Assembly (NCBI RefSeq): GCF_030268065.1
Contig: NZ_BSDD01000001.1
Coordinates: 1-64,000, forward strand
Direction: 5' to 3'
DNA: 64,000 nucleotides
Origin: Geothrix rubra
GTDB taxonomy: Bacteria; Acidobacteriota; Holophagae; Holophagales; Holophagaceae
Every line of letters starts with the position of its first letter. Position 1 is the stretch's first letter. Under the pieces are notes generated by a model. It was not told the origin of the DNA. It ran no database searches and was given only the letters and a program-made list of their open reading frames with translations. Shown in pieces: positions 1 through 8,745 of the stretch. The translations under genes and the position numbers were made by a program.

Positions 1-108
1 TTTACGGATCCCGCCAACCTGAACTTCACCCTCAAGGCCTCCAGCCCCATGTTCAGCATCCCCGGCTTCCCCGGCATCGATGTCTCCCAGATGGGCATCC
101 AACACTAG
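1..108 (+). CDS. 3' end of an unidentified gene (partial)
   Basis: The first base is already inside an open frame that runs through 35 codons to a TAG at 106-108; the visible C-terminus ends in VSQMGIQH. The gene begins left of the window. The residues (many Pro, Gly, Phe, Ser) do not let me name a family. A strong hairpin follows it at 124-176, and the next gene starts 247 bp on, so it is probably the last gene of its own transcript and not part of the polysaccharide locus. Confidence 0.6.
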   Translation, partial: FTDPANLNFTLKASSPMFSIPGFPGIDVSQMGIQH

Positions 109-123
109 CTCCCCTGCTTCACC

Positions 124-176
124 CGGACGGGCCGGGAGGCTGGTGGTTCCGTCCACCGGTCTCCCGGCCTGGTCCG
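124..176 (+). terminator. Strong hairpin, probable terminator of the partial gene
   Basis: Nested inverted repeat 16 bp after the stop codon: outer CGGAC/GTCCG, main 9-bp arms GGCCGGGAG (130-138) and CTCCCGGCC (161-169), inner GGTGG/CCACC. It lacks a clean T-run afterwards (G-rich), so it may act as a structured 3' end or a Rho-aided terminator. Confidence 0.55.
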
Positions 177-355
177 TGGGGGGCCACCCAGGACGCCCTC
201 GCGGCAGGAAGGGTCCGCCAGGCTGCGGGAAGTCGAGATAGAAACCCTTGGTGATGGCTTGGTTAGGAGCGATGCTGGCGATTCTTTTGCAAGAATTTTC
301 CACCCGGATGACTCAAAGTGCTTACACTTTCTAGCGTCAAGCACCCCAAGCATCC

Positions 356-2416
356 ATGGACAGGAAGCCGACTGTGGAAGGAACCGTCAGATCCGCTGGC
401 TTGCCTGGTTTCTTCCAGGTCGAGAATCCCCTGTTTCGACAGGCCGGGAAGCAGGCCATGGACGGCGTGCTCGCCGCCACGGCCTGGCTGATCGCCGAGG
501 GCCTCTGGGAGGGCTCTGAATGGCAGCTCAGGCGGATGGGCATCTGGGCCCTCATCTCCCTGGTCGTCGGCGGCCTGTTCCAGCTCACCCGGCATGTCTA
601 CCGCATGACGGATCTGCGGGATGCGATCCGCCTGGGCATGGCGACCCTCACCCTCCTGGGCCTCTCGATCCTCCTCGAGCCGCTGGCGGGGCTCTTCAAG
701 CTGTCCCCACCGATCCCCCACATCGCCTTCGGGGCCAGCGTCCTGACGGGCGTGTTCTGGGGGACCCTCAGGATCGGCTGCCGCTGGTGGCGGGAGAACC
801 ATTTCCATCCTGTCGCGACCCTGCCCATGCGGGGCGTGCCGCGCAAGAACCGGACCCTCATCGTGGGGGCGGGCCAGGCCGGGGCGCTGGTCCTGCAGGA
901 GCTGCTGCGCCACTCCGAGTTGGGGATCTTCGTCGTGGGCTTCATCGATGACGATGCGTCCATCCTCGGGGAGCGGGTCCACGGCATCCCCGTCCTGGGC
1001 GACACCGCCCACCTCGACGAAGTGGTCCGGAAGTACAAGGTGACCAACGCCATCCTGGCCGTGCCGAGCGCCCCGGGCCTGGTGGTCCGCCGGCTGAACG
1101 AGGCCCTCCAGGCCCTCCGCGTGCATGTCAAGACGGTCCCCGGGCTCTACAGCCTCCTGGGGAACGACGTGTGGAGACCCGTCATCCGGGACGTGTCCAT
1201 CGAGGATGTCCTCCGGCGCGAGACGGTGCGCCTGGACCATTCGGCCCTGCTGGAGGCCATCGAGGGATCGGTGGTCCTGATCACCGGGGCGGGCGGCTCC
1301 ATCGGCAGCGAGCTGGCGCGCCAGATCGCCAATTTCCGGCCCAAGCACATCGTGCTGCTCGGGCGGGGCGAGAACAGCCTCTGGATGATCCAGCGGGAGT
1401 TCCAGCGGCTGTTCCCCGGGCAGCCCTACTCCCTGGAGCTCATGGATATCCGCAACCGGACGGGGCTTCGCGAGGTCTTCCAGGTCTACCGGCCCGACAT
1501 CGTGATGCACGCCGCGGCCCACAAGCACGTGCCCTTCCTCGAGACTCATCCCGTCGAGGCGGTCCAGAACAACATCTTCGGCACCCTGAATGTGGTCGAG
1601 GCCGCCCTGGAGAGCGGCACCCAGGCCCTCGTCAGCATCTCCACGGACAAGGCCGTGAACCCCACGAACGTGCTGGGCGCCTCCAAGCGCATCGCGGAAT
1701 GCATCGTCCTGGAGGCCTCGAAAAAGGCCCAGCCCGGAACGCGCTTCGTCAGCGTCCGCTTCGGCAACGTGCTGGGGAGCCGGGGCAGCGTCGTACCCGT
1801 CTTCAAGGAGCAGATCGAGCGGGGCGGGCCGATCACCGTGACCCATCCCGAGATGACCCGCTACTTCATGACCATTCCCGAGGCCAGCCAGCTCGTCCTC
1901 CAGGCGGGCCTCCTGGGGGACACCGGGAAGGTCTACGTGCTGGACATGGGCGAAGCGGTCAAGATCGTGGACCTCGCCTCGGACATGGCCCGGCTCTCCG
2001 GGCTCGTCCCCGGGCGGGACATCGAGATCCAGTTCGCGGGGCTCCGGCCGGGGGAGAAGCTCCACGAGGAGCTCTTCCTCGACCAGGAGCGTTCCAGCAC
2101 GCAGCTGCACGCCAAGGTCTTCGAGACCAACCCCCAGGGGATCAGCGCCGAGAAGCTGCTGGAGGGGCTGGAGGGGTTCCGCAAGGCCGTCGGCCTGCCT
2201 TTCAAGCAGCGGCAGCCCGAAATCGTCCGCCTCCTCCAGTGGATGGTGCCGACGTACACGCCCTCGCTGCTCGGGGTGGGCCGCTACGGGGGATTCGCCT
2301 GGAACCGCCGACAGGTGAACCTGCCCGTGCCCGCCGACCAGTCCTGCCGGCGCAAGAATCCGCCCCAGAAGGATGCAACGGCGCCCTGGCTGGTCCAGAA
2401 CAAGGCGAAGATCTGA
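356..2416 (+). CDS. Membrane nucleotide-sugar 4,6-dehydratase (CapD/FlaA1/PglF/WbpM family)
   Basis: 686 aa. Hydrophobic N-terminal segments lie in roughly residues 60-130, followed by two nucleotide-binding folds. The first (LIVGAGQAGA, from residue 168) is the CoA-binding-like domain of long family members; the second (VVLITGAGGSIGSELA, from 306) is the extended SDR catalytic domain. TDK (430-432) and K444 in GASKR correspond to the active-site region of the family, which lacks the usual SDR tyrosine. The family removes water from UDP-GlcNAc to give the 4-keto-6-deoxy sugar used for bacillosamine, QuiNAc or FucNAc. With the aminotransferase at 9995 and the phosphoglycosyl transferase at 11155 it fits a PglF-PglE-PglC-like route. 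No clear Shine-Dalgarno sequence precedes ATG 356; an in-frame ATG at 458 is an alternative. The exact product sugar is inferred, not shown. Confidence 0.85.
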   Translation: MDRKPTVEGTVRSAGLPGFFQVENPLFRQAGKQAMDGVLAATAWLIAEGLWEGSEWQLRRMGIWALISLVVGGLFQLTRHVYRMTDLRDAIRLGMATLTLLGLSILLEPLAGLFKLSPPIPHIAFGASVLTGVFWGTLRIGCRWWRENHFHPVATLPMRGVPRKNRTLIVGAGQAGALVLQELLRHSELGIFVVGFIDDDASILGERVHGIPVLGDTAHLDEVVRKYKVTNAILAVPSAPGLVVRRLNEALQALRVHVKTVPGLYSLLGNDVWRPVIRDVSIEDVLRRETVRLDHSALLEAIEGSVVLITGAGGSIGSELARQIANFRPKHIVLLGRGENSLWMIQREFQRLFPGQPYSLELMDIRNRTGLREVFQVYRPDIVMHAAAHKHVPFLETHPVEAVQNNIFGTLNVVEAALESGTQALVSISTDKAVNPTNVLGASKRIAECIVLEASKKAQPGTRFVSVRFGNVLGSRGSVVPVFKEQIERGGPITVTHPEMTRYFMTIPEASQLVLQAGLLGDTGKVYVLDMGEAVKIVDLASDMARLSGLVPGRDIEIQFAGLRPGEKLHEELFLDQERSSTQLHAKVFETNPQGISAEKLLEGLEGFRKAVGLPFKQRQPEIVRLLQWMVPTYTPSLLGVGRYGGFAWNRRQVNLPVPADQSCRRKNPPQKDATAPWLVQNKAKI

Positions 2417-2450
2417 ACCGCCGCAACCGCCCACGCGATGAAGGCTCCTC

Positions 2451-3656
2451 ATGGAAATCCTCTACGTGTCCCGGCTCTGCTCCGAGCGGCGCCTGGCTGA
2501 TCTGCTGCGGGAGCAGCCGGTCAAGCCTCCCCAGCAGGAGCAGAAATTCCACGGGCTCCTGGCCCGGGGCCTCGCGGGCTTCGCCGGGGGCCTGACCGCC
2601 CTGTCGGTCCTGCCCCTCCGGCCCGGGTCGGCCGGACTCCCCTCGACGGACGCTGAGGTCGAAAAGGGCATCACCTACCGGTACCTGTCGCTGCGCACGA
2701 TCCCCATCCTCTCCCACGGGATCGTCTTCGCCTGGAGCTTCCTCGCCTGCCTCCGCTGGAGCCTGGCCCGGCGGAGCCTTCCCAGGTTCATCCTCTGCGA
2801 CGTCCTGGACCTGTCCATCTCGGCCGGGGCCCTGCTGGCCTCGAAGGTGACCGGCGCCCCCTCGGTGGCCATCGTGACGGACGTCCCGAACTACCTCCAC
2901 GACTACATCGGTGGGGAGGGCGGCCTCGCCCGCGCCTACCGGGGCCTTTCCACCTTCTTCATGGGTCGGTACGACGGCTACGTCCTGCTGACGGAGGCGA
3001 TGAACGCCCTGGTCAACCCGCGGGGGCGCCCCCACCTGGTCATGGAGGGCATCGTGGATCCCGGCATGGGGGAGGTGGCCAACACCCTGGAGGGGAAGCA
3101 CCCCGAACAGGTTGTCCTCTACGCCGGCGCCCTGTTCCGGAAGTACGGCGTGGGGGACCTCCTCGAGGCCTTCCAGAAGGTCTCCCGGGAGAGCGCCCGG
3201 TTGTGGCTCTACGGCGCCGGCGAGCTGGACGGGGAGATCCGGGCCTGCGAGGCCCGCGATCCCCGCGTCAAGTACTGGGGGGTCCGGCCCAACCCGGAGG
3301 TGGTCGAGGAGGAGGTCAAGGCGACCCTGCTGGTGAATCCCCGTCCCTCAGGCGAGCCCTTCACGCGGTTCTCGTTCCCCTCCAAGAACATGGAGTACAT
3401 GGCCTCCGGCACGCCCGTGCTGACCACGCGGCTGCCGGGCATGCCGGACGAGTACCTCGACCATGTCTACACCTTCCCGGACGAATCGGTGGACGGCATG
3501 GCCGCCACGCTGAACCGGCTGCTCGACCGGCCACGGGAGGAGCTCCACCACCGCGGACAGGGCGCCAAGACCTTCGTGCTGACCCGGAAGAGCAACCTCA
3601 TCCAGGCCGGCCGGGTCCATGCCTTCCTCCAGGTGGTGGGAGCCAGGCGAGCCTGA
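2451..3656 (+). CDS. Glycosyltransferase, GT4-like
   Basis: 401 aa, starting 34 bp after the dehydratase, so probably cotranscribed. The N-terminal half is a Rossmann-type acceptor domain. The C-terminal GT1/GT4 donor domain begins near residue 220 (VLYAGALFRKYG) and contains a glutamate-rich donor-binding stretch around 302-322 (EPFTRFSFPSKNMEYMASG), the usual place of the E(X7)E motif. Expected to act at the cytoplasmic face, adding a sugar to an undecaprenyl-linked glycan. Donor and acceptor cannot be read from sequence. It is convergent with the proline dehydrogenase-like gene, whose end lies only 32 bp away. Confidence 0.85.
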   Translation: MEILYVSRLCSERRLADLLREQPVKPPQQEQKFHGLLARGLAGFAGGLTALSVLPLRPGSAGLPSTDAEVEKGITYRYLSLRTIPILSHGIVFAWSFLACLRWSLARRSLPRFILCDVLDLSISAGALLASKVTGAPSVAIVTDVPNYLHDYIGGEGGLARAYRGLSTFFMGRYDGYVLLTEAMNALVNPRGRPHLVMEGIVDPGMGEVANTLEGKHPEQVVLYAGALFRKYGVGDLLEAFQKVSRESARLWLYGAGELDGEIRACEARDPRVKYWGVRPNPEVVEEEVKATLLVNPRPSGEPFTRFSFPSKNMEYMASGTPVLTTRLPGMPDEYLDHVYTFPDESVDGMAATLNRLLDRPREELHHRGQGAKTFVLTRKSNLIQAGRVHAFLQVVGARRA

Positions 3657-3688
3657 ATCCCCGCCTCCGGCCCGGCGAGGCCAGGCCT

Positions 3689-4609
3689 TCAGGTGCGGGG
3701 GGCGGGTCGTGCCAGGCGGGTGAGCAGGCCTGCGGGAATCCGGCGCAGGCAGCCGACCAGGTGGGTCGCCCAGTCCCCGCCGTAGGGGATGTAGCAGCGG
3801 ACCTGGTACCCGTCGGCGACGAGCTGTTCCTGGAGCTCCGGCTTCACCCCGTAGAGCATCTGGAACTCGAAGGCATCCTTCCCCAGCCCAAGGCGTTCCT
3901 GCACGGCCCGGGTCCAGGCCACGGCTTCGGCGTCGTGCGTGGCGATGGCCGGCGAGATCCCCCGCGCGAGGAGCCGCTCGATGTCCCGCCTGAAGGCGGC
4001 ATCGACCTCGGCCGCGGCCTGGAACGCCACGTCCCGGGGCTCCCGGTAGCCGCCCTTCACGAGCCGGATGCGGGAGCCCCGGTCCAGCAGGCGGTCGAGA
4101 TCCCCGGAGCGATGGCGGAGGTAGGACTGCAGGACGAGGCCGACGGACCCGGCGCCGTACCGGTCCCGCGCCTCCTCGAACATCTGCAGGGTCGTCTCGA
4201 GGTACCTCGACTCCTCCATGTCGATCCGGACGAACCCCCCGGTCTCCGCGGCGCAGTCGAGGATCCGGTGGAGGTGGTCCCGGCACAGCGCCAGGTCCAC
4301 GTCCAGGCCGATCTTCGTGAGCTTGACGGAGACATGGGCGTCGAGCCCCTCGGCGCGGATCCGGCGGAGGGCGTCGATGGCCTGGCCCGCAGCGCGGGCC
4401 GCTTCCTCCGGGTCCTCCACGTGCATGCCATGGAAGTTCAGGGAGCCCTTGATCCCCCGGGCATTGAGGGCCCGGACTGCGGCGAGGCCGGCCGGGAGAT
4501 CGTCGCCCCCGACGAACCGGCCTGCGAGGTCCCTGAGGACCGGGGTGCCCAGGATGGTCTTTCGGAACCAGGACTGCCGGGCGAGGAGCAGGGCGGTTTT
4601 CCGGATCAT
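3689..4609 (-). CDS. Proline dehydrogenase-like flavoprotein
   Basis: 306 aa from the chosen ATG at 4609, which has GAGG four bases upstream; an ATG at 4648 would add 13 residues but has no such site. The sequence shows the (beta/alpha)8 proline dehydrogenase pattern: HVSVKLTKIG, an IRLVKGGYREP segment (the family LVKGAYW lysine region), the FQMLYGVKPE strand and a C-terminal CYIPYGGDW. The family oxidises L-proline to pyrroline-5-carboxylate with FAD, feeding electrons to quinone (first step of proline catabolism). No P5C dehydrogenase is beside it. It lies 138 bp downstream of the carbamoyltransferase on the same strand, inside a polysaccharide locus, which is an unusual place; a role there is not evident. 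Confidence 0.8.
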   Translation of the reverse strand: MIRKTALLLARQSWFRKTILGTPVLRDLAGRFVGGDDLPAGLAAVRALNARGIKGSLNFHGMHVEDPEEAARAAGQAIDALRRIRAEGLDAHVSVKLTKIGLDVDLALCRDHLHRILDCAAETGGFVRIDMEESRYLETTLQMFEEARDRYGAGSVGLVLQSYLRHRSGDLDRLLDRGSRIRLVKGGYREPRDVAFQAAAEVDAAFRRDIERLLARGISPAIATHDAEAVAWTRAVQERLGLGKDAFEFQMLYGVKPELQEQLVADGYQVRCYIPYGGDWATHLVGCLRRIPAGLLTRLARPAPRT

Positions 4610-4747
4610 GTTGCCTCGGGGGATGGCGTCCCGGCGCGGCGGGCGCACCGGGGCTGGAAGGTCCTGCCGGTGGCGTCTATGGAAGCACCACCCGGGGACC
4701 CTGTCATGTCCTCCGTTGCGGAACCCGGGGCTCCGGCCTGCGGAGGG

Positions 4748-6460
4748 TCAATGTCCGGCCGGCTTGGAGATCAGGAACGGGCCGAGGGCCAGGTGGAGCA
4801 GCCCCGACCGGCGCATGACGTCGATGGCATCGACCGGCGAGGAGACGATGGGCTCGCCATGGATGTTGAAGGAGGTGTTCATGACGGCACCGCGCCCCGT
4901 CCGCTCCTGGAACCGTTCCAGGATGCGGTGGTAGGAGGGGTTCTGGGCTTTCGTCACGACCTGGGGCCGGATGGTGCCGTCCTCGGGGTGGCAGGCGGCC
5001 TTGACCTCCGGGGTGTTCCGGGAGTCGAAGGCGAGGATCATGTAGGGCGCCACCAGCCCCTTGGGATTCTGCAGGTAGCGATCCGCGCACTCGGACATCA
5101 CCGAAGGGGCGAAGGGCATCCAGAAATCCCGGCACTTGATGGCGTTGTTCACGATCCGAACCACGTCGGGCCGGGTGGGATCGGCCAGGATGGATCGGTT
5201 CCCCAGGGCCCGGGCGCCGAACTCCTCGCGCCCATGGGTGCGGGCGACCACCTCGCCCCGGCTCAGCAGCGCCGCGATCTCGTCCTCGATGTCCGGAGGC
5301 ATGGTGACCGTCCAGCCCAGTTCCCGGGCCTGGTCGGCCGCCCGGCGGTAGTCCTCGGGGGCGGGTTCCGGGCCGAGGTAGAGGGTTTCGAGGGGCTGAA
5401 TCCGATCGGCCGTCCCGTGGTCCGCCATGAAGGCCCAGGCCGCGCCCAGGGCATTCGTCTCGTCGCCGCAGGAGGGGAACACGTAGAGGTCGTCCACTTC
5501 GGGAAGCTCCCCGATCGCCTTGTTGAGCTTGACGTTCATGAACACCCCGCCGGAGAGGCGGAGCTTCCGTCGCCCCGTCTTCCTCAGCCAGCCCTGGATC
5601 CAGGTGGTGATGAACTCCTCCGTGAAACTCTGGAGGCCGGCGCAGATGTGGTCGAACCGCACGAACTCCAGGCGCTTCCGCCAGAACTCGTAGGCGAAGG
5701 TGGGATTCGGAATGCCCGGCGCCCGGTGCCAGGTGCCATCCGAGAGCTCGAAGGCGCTGCTGAAGAGCTGCTTGGCCTTCTCCGCCCGGTCCCCGCTGGC
5801 GTACGGGGCGAGGCCCATGAGCTTGTACTCGTGCTCCATGGGCACCATGCCCATGAGTGCGGTGATGACTTCCCAGAGATTCCCGACGGAATGCCGTTCA
5901 TGGATGGCGGCGATCCGCTCCAGGCGCCCGCCGGGCCGGGGCAGGGACACGGTGGCGCAGAGGCCGTCTCCGGCCCCGTCGACCGTGATGACCAGGGCCT
6001 CCTCGTCGATGCCGGGCCCGTAGTGCGCGGTCGCCGCATGGCAGCGATGGTGCTCGATGGTGAAGATCCGCTTCTGGTCCACCCCCTGGGCTTCGAGCAG
6101 CTGGAGGTGGCGCTCGCGCCGCCACCGGTGCACGAGGCCGCGGGCCGGAGTCATCTGGAGCAGCTGCCTGGCCTTCCCACCGAGCCCGGCGGCCGCCTTG
6201 TAGCTGCGGATCCGGCTGGCCGACTCGTTCACCCCCGGGGGGGTGTCGGCATAGGAGCCGTAGCCTCCGAAGACGAAGGCATCGACCTCCTGCCAGTGCA
6301 GACCCTCGGACTCGAGGAGGCGGCTGAGGGCCTGGCCGGGGAAGCCCCGGCGGTTCTTCTGCCGGGTGGGGCGCTCCTCCTGCAGGGCGCCGATCAGCCG
6401 CCCATCGCGGAGCAGCGCCGCCGAAGCGGTATGGCTGGAGTTGATCCCGCAGATCAGCAT
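4748..6460 (-). CDS. Carbamoyltransferase (NodU/CmcH family)
   Basis: 570 aa. The N-terminal MLICGINSSHTASAALL and HHRCHAA (137-143) match the ASKHA-fold carbamoyladenylate-forming domain, followed by VDGAGDG. The C-terminal YrdC-like part carries FGARALGNRSILADP and NTSFNIHGEPIVSSP, typical of NodU. The family moves a carbamoyl group from carbamoyl phosphate via carbamoyl-AMP to a hydroxyl of a sugar or antibiotic. Here the neighbouring glycosyltransferases suggest O-carbamoylation of the surface polysaccharide (inference). GGAGG six bases before the ATG supports the start. The carAB operon elsewhere in the window supplies its substrate in general metabolism. Confidence 0.9.
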   Translation of the reverse strand: MLICGINSSHTASAALLRDGRLIGALQEERPTRQKNRRGFPGQALSRLLESEGLHWQEVDAFVFGGYGSYADTPPGVNESASRIRSYKAAAGLGGKARQLLQMTPARGLVHRWRRERHLQLLEAQGVDQKRIFTIEHHRCHAATAHYGPGIDEEALVITVDGAGDGLCATVSLPRPGGRLERIAAIHERHSVGNLWEVITALMGMVPMEHEYKLMGLAPYASGDRAEKAKQLFSSAFELSDGTWHRAPGIPNPTFAYEFWRKRLEFVRFDHICAGLQSFTEEFITTWIQGWLRKTGRRKLRLSGGVFMNVKLNKAIGELPEVDDLYVFPSCGDETNALGAAWAFMADHGTADRIQPLETLYLGPEPAPEDYRRAADQARELGWTVTMPPDIEDEIAALLSRGEVVARTHGREEFGARALGNRSILADPTRPDVVRIVNNAIKCRDFWMPFAPSVMSECADRYLQNPKGLVAPYMILAFDSRNTPEVKAACHPEDGTIRPQVVTKAQNPSYHRILERFQERTGRGAVMNTSFNIHGEPIVSSPVDAIDVMRRSGLLHLALGPFLISKPAGH

Positions 6461-7056
6461 GTCAGGCCTCCGATTCCTGGGTTCGTGTCGGACCTGGAGG
6501 ATTGAGGATCCTCGTGGTGGCCCTGGGTCGGCTCAGGTGCGCACTTGGCTGGAATGTCGATCAGAAGACCCGGATGTTATCATGAGCAAGATGGTGCAAT
6601 GCCTGTTTATTCTCATTCGATTGACGTGGTGTTTTGAGTTTGACGGTGCTTAAGTAGGGGTTGAGTCGCAAGATGGGGGAGTCGCGGGACCCGGGTCCCG
6701 GCTCCCTGACCAGGGGGGTGGGGGGCCCTCGGGCCCAGGGGGATCCCGATCCTTGAGGCAGGTCCGATCGTTCAATGGGTATGACAATTAAGACCATCAC
6801 GGGGAAAAAATGGATGATAATGCCCTTGAAACCATGTCTGAACCCATCCCGACAATCAGCTGATCGCCAGCCCTCCCCGGTGCCCAAGGCCCCCCCACGC
6901 GGTGCATGACATGCGTCGACCCGTACGCTTCAAGCCTTCGATCAGCCCCGCCTCGAGCCCAGGGTCTGGCGCGACCCATCCGGCGCGTGCGGAGGGCGGC
7001 GGGATGGGGGCCGGCCCCCGGTGCCGTCGGCGCGGAACAGGGAGGATCGGGCACCC
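6461..7056. other. 596-bp divergent intergenic region with palindrome
   Basis: Separates the minus-strand carbamoyltransferase from the plus-strand acyltransferase fusion, so it should hold both promoters. The part 6575-6870 is clearly richer in A+T than its surroundings. A perfect 14-bp palindrome GGGACCCGGGTCCC lies at 6686-6699 and a GATAAT -10-like hexamer at 6816-6821 without a convincing -35. A 17-codon ATG frame (6810-6863) exists but has no clear ribosome binding site and I do not call it. I see no RNA gene. Confidence 0.5.
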
Positions 7057-8745
7057 ATGAACGCAGATGTCTTTGCCGAATGGCTGCGCCGCCAGGGATA
7101 CCGTGTCGTGCGGACCGCGAGCAGCTACTGGTACAACGCCGCGCCGGGGGTGTTCCAGGCTTTCCCCTACCACTGGGTGATCACGCCGAGTGATGCGGAG
7201 CTCAGGAGCCTGATGTGGCTGCACGGGGCCCTGGCCGTCCGGTACTCGGCCCCCATGACCTTCTCCCGGGGCGTGGTGAGCTACCACGTCGTCCTGCGCC
7301 CGCCCTACTCCCTCGACATGCTGAAGTCCCAGGCCCGCAACGGGGTCAAGACGGGCATGGGCCATTTCAAGATCGAGCAGATCCCCTTCGAGCGGCTGGC
7401 CACGGAGGGGTGGCTCCTGCAGCAGGACACGCTGGATCGGCAGGACCGCCTCCGGAGCATGACCCGCGAGGCCTGGGAACGGCTCTGCCGCGCAGCCTGC
7501 GGCCTCGAGGGCTTCGAGGCCTGGGCGGCCACCTCGGACGGGGAACTCGCCGCCGCGATCATCGCCGCCCGCCTGGGGCCTGTCTTCTCCGTGCCCTTCG
7601 CCCTGAGCCACCGTCGGTTCCTGGGAGAGCACGTGAACAACGCCCTGTTCTACTGTGCCAGCCAGGAGCTGCTGCAGCGGGAGGGCATCGAGGGACTGTT
7701 CTTCACGGTGCAGTCGCTGGATGCCCCGGCCAATGTGGACGAGTTCAAGTTCCGCATGGGGCTCCAGCCCACCCTCGTGCGCCAATGCGTGGATTTCCAT
7801 CCCCTCTCCCGGCCCTTCACGGGGCCCCTGGTCCATGGGTGGACCCGCAGGCTGCTCCAGCGGGATCCTTCCAATCCGCTCATCACGAAGGCGGAGGGGA
7901 TGCTCCGCTTCCACCTGGAAGGGCGGAAGCCGATGGAGGAACAGGCCTGGCCGGAGCGGCTCCAGGCGGAGCGGGCCCGTCTCGCCGCCCCGCCTGCCGT
8001 CCTCTCGAAGGAGAAGGGATTCCAGGTGTGTCCTGCGACGCCTTTCGATGTCCCCGCCCTCGTCGACCTCCACGACGCCTGCTTCTCGAAGGAGGGGAAC
8101 ATTTCCGTCCTGCTGGGGAGGCCCTTCCTCCAGGCCGTCTACCGCTGGTTCGTGCGCTCCCCGGAGACCTTCGTGCTGGTGGCGAGGCAGGGAGACCGGG
8201 TCATCGGATTGACGGCGGTGTGCGACCGTTCCTACAACCTCCCGATGGTGAAGGCCTGTCGACGGGAGCTGATGTCCGGTTTCCTGCGGCATCCCTGGGC
8301 GGCCCTCGACCGGCGGCTCATCCGGCGCCTGGGGTGGAGCCTCTTCCTGCGGAGGCGCGATCCCGGCCCCGGCAAGGGGGTGGCGCAGATCGCCTATACG
8401 GCGGTGGATGCCGCATTCCAGGGCCAGGGGGTCGGGCGGGCCCTGAAGGAGGCCTCCATCCGGATGTGCCGGGAACGGGGGCTGGTGGCCGTCACCACCG
8501 GCGTGGTCCGGACGAACCTCCGGGCGCGGCGGTTGAACGAGCTGGCGGGATTCGTCGAAGTGCCCTCCGGCTATTCCCGGAAGCTGGTCCACCTTCGCCT
8601 GGACCTCGGAGACCCCCAGGTGCCATCCCCCGAGCCGCCCGCTCCGGTGGAGGCGCTGGCTCCGATCGGAGGGGAACCGGCCTCCCGGGCTGCCCGGAAT
8701 GAACCTGATCCGGCCGCCCCCGCCGCCCGAAGGAGGCGCGCATGA
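7057..8745 (+). CDS. Two-domain acyltransferase: FemAB-like plus GNAT
   Basis: 562 aa. ATG 7057 is preferred over an in-frame codon at 7021 because GGGAGG lies upstream (7040-7045). Residues about 1-265 look like a FemAB/GNAT-type aminoacyl- or acyl-transferase domain (FQAFPYHWVITP, MLKSQARNGVKTG, VDEFKFRMGLQP). Residues about 315-515 form a second GNAT domain with the acetyl-CoA loop QGQGVGRAL near 456-463. The C-terminal 45 residues are Pro/Ala-rich and likely disordered. In this locus it may acylate or aminoacylate an amino sugar or a glycan intermediate (inference). Its stop overlaps the next start by ATGA, implying translational coupling with the glycosyltransferase. Confidence 0.65.
   Translation: MNADVFAEWLRRQGYRVVRTASSYWYNAAPGVFQAFPYHWVITPSDAELRSLMWLHGALAVRYSAPMTFSRGVVSYHVVLRPPYSLDMLKSQARNGVKTGMGHFKIEQIPFERLATEGWLLQQDTLDRQDRLRSMTREAWERLCRAACGLEGFEAWAATSDGELAAAIIAARLGPVFSVPFALSHRRFLGEHVNNALFYCASQELLQREGIEGLFFTVQSLDAPANVDEFKFRMGLQPTLVRQCVDFHPLSRPFTGPLVHGWTRRLLQRDPSNPLITKAEGMLRFHLEGRKPMEEQAWPERLQAERARLAAPPAVLSKEKGFQVCPATPFDVPALVDLHDACFSKEGNISVLLGRPFLQAVYRWFVRSPETFVLVARQGDRVIGLTAVCDRSYNLPMVKACRRELMSGFLRHPWAALDRRLIRRLGWSLFLRRRDPGPGKGVAQIAYTAVDAAFQGQGVGRALKEASIRMCRERGLVAVTTGVVRTNLRARRLNELAGFVEVPSGYSRKLVHLRLDLGDPQVPSPEPPAPVEALAPIGGEPASRAARNEPDPAAPAARRRRA

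Noticed and set aside
263-2452. 729-codon minus-strand frame
   Set aside because: Antisense to the dehydratase with conserved Rossmann motifs; shadow of a high-G+C gene.
3203-6505. 1100-codon plus-strand frame
   Set aside because: Antisense to proline dehydrogenase and carbamoyltransferase genes that show complete family motifs; codon composition is a mirror of them.
6810-6863. 17-codon ORF in the 596-bp gap
   Set aside because: Only a G-run upstream, no homology clue and no clear downstream coupling.
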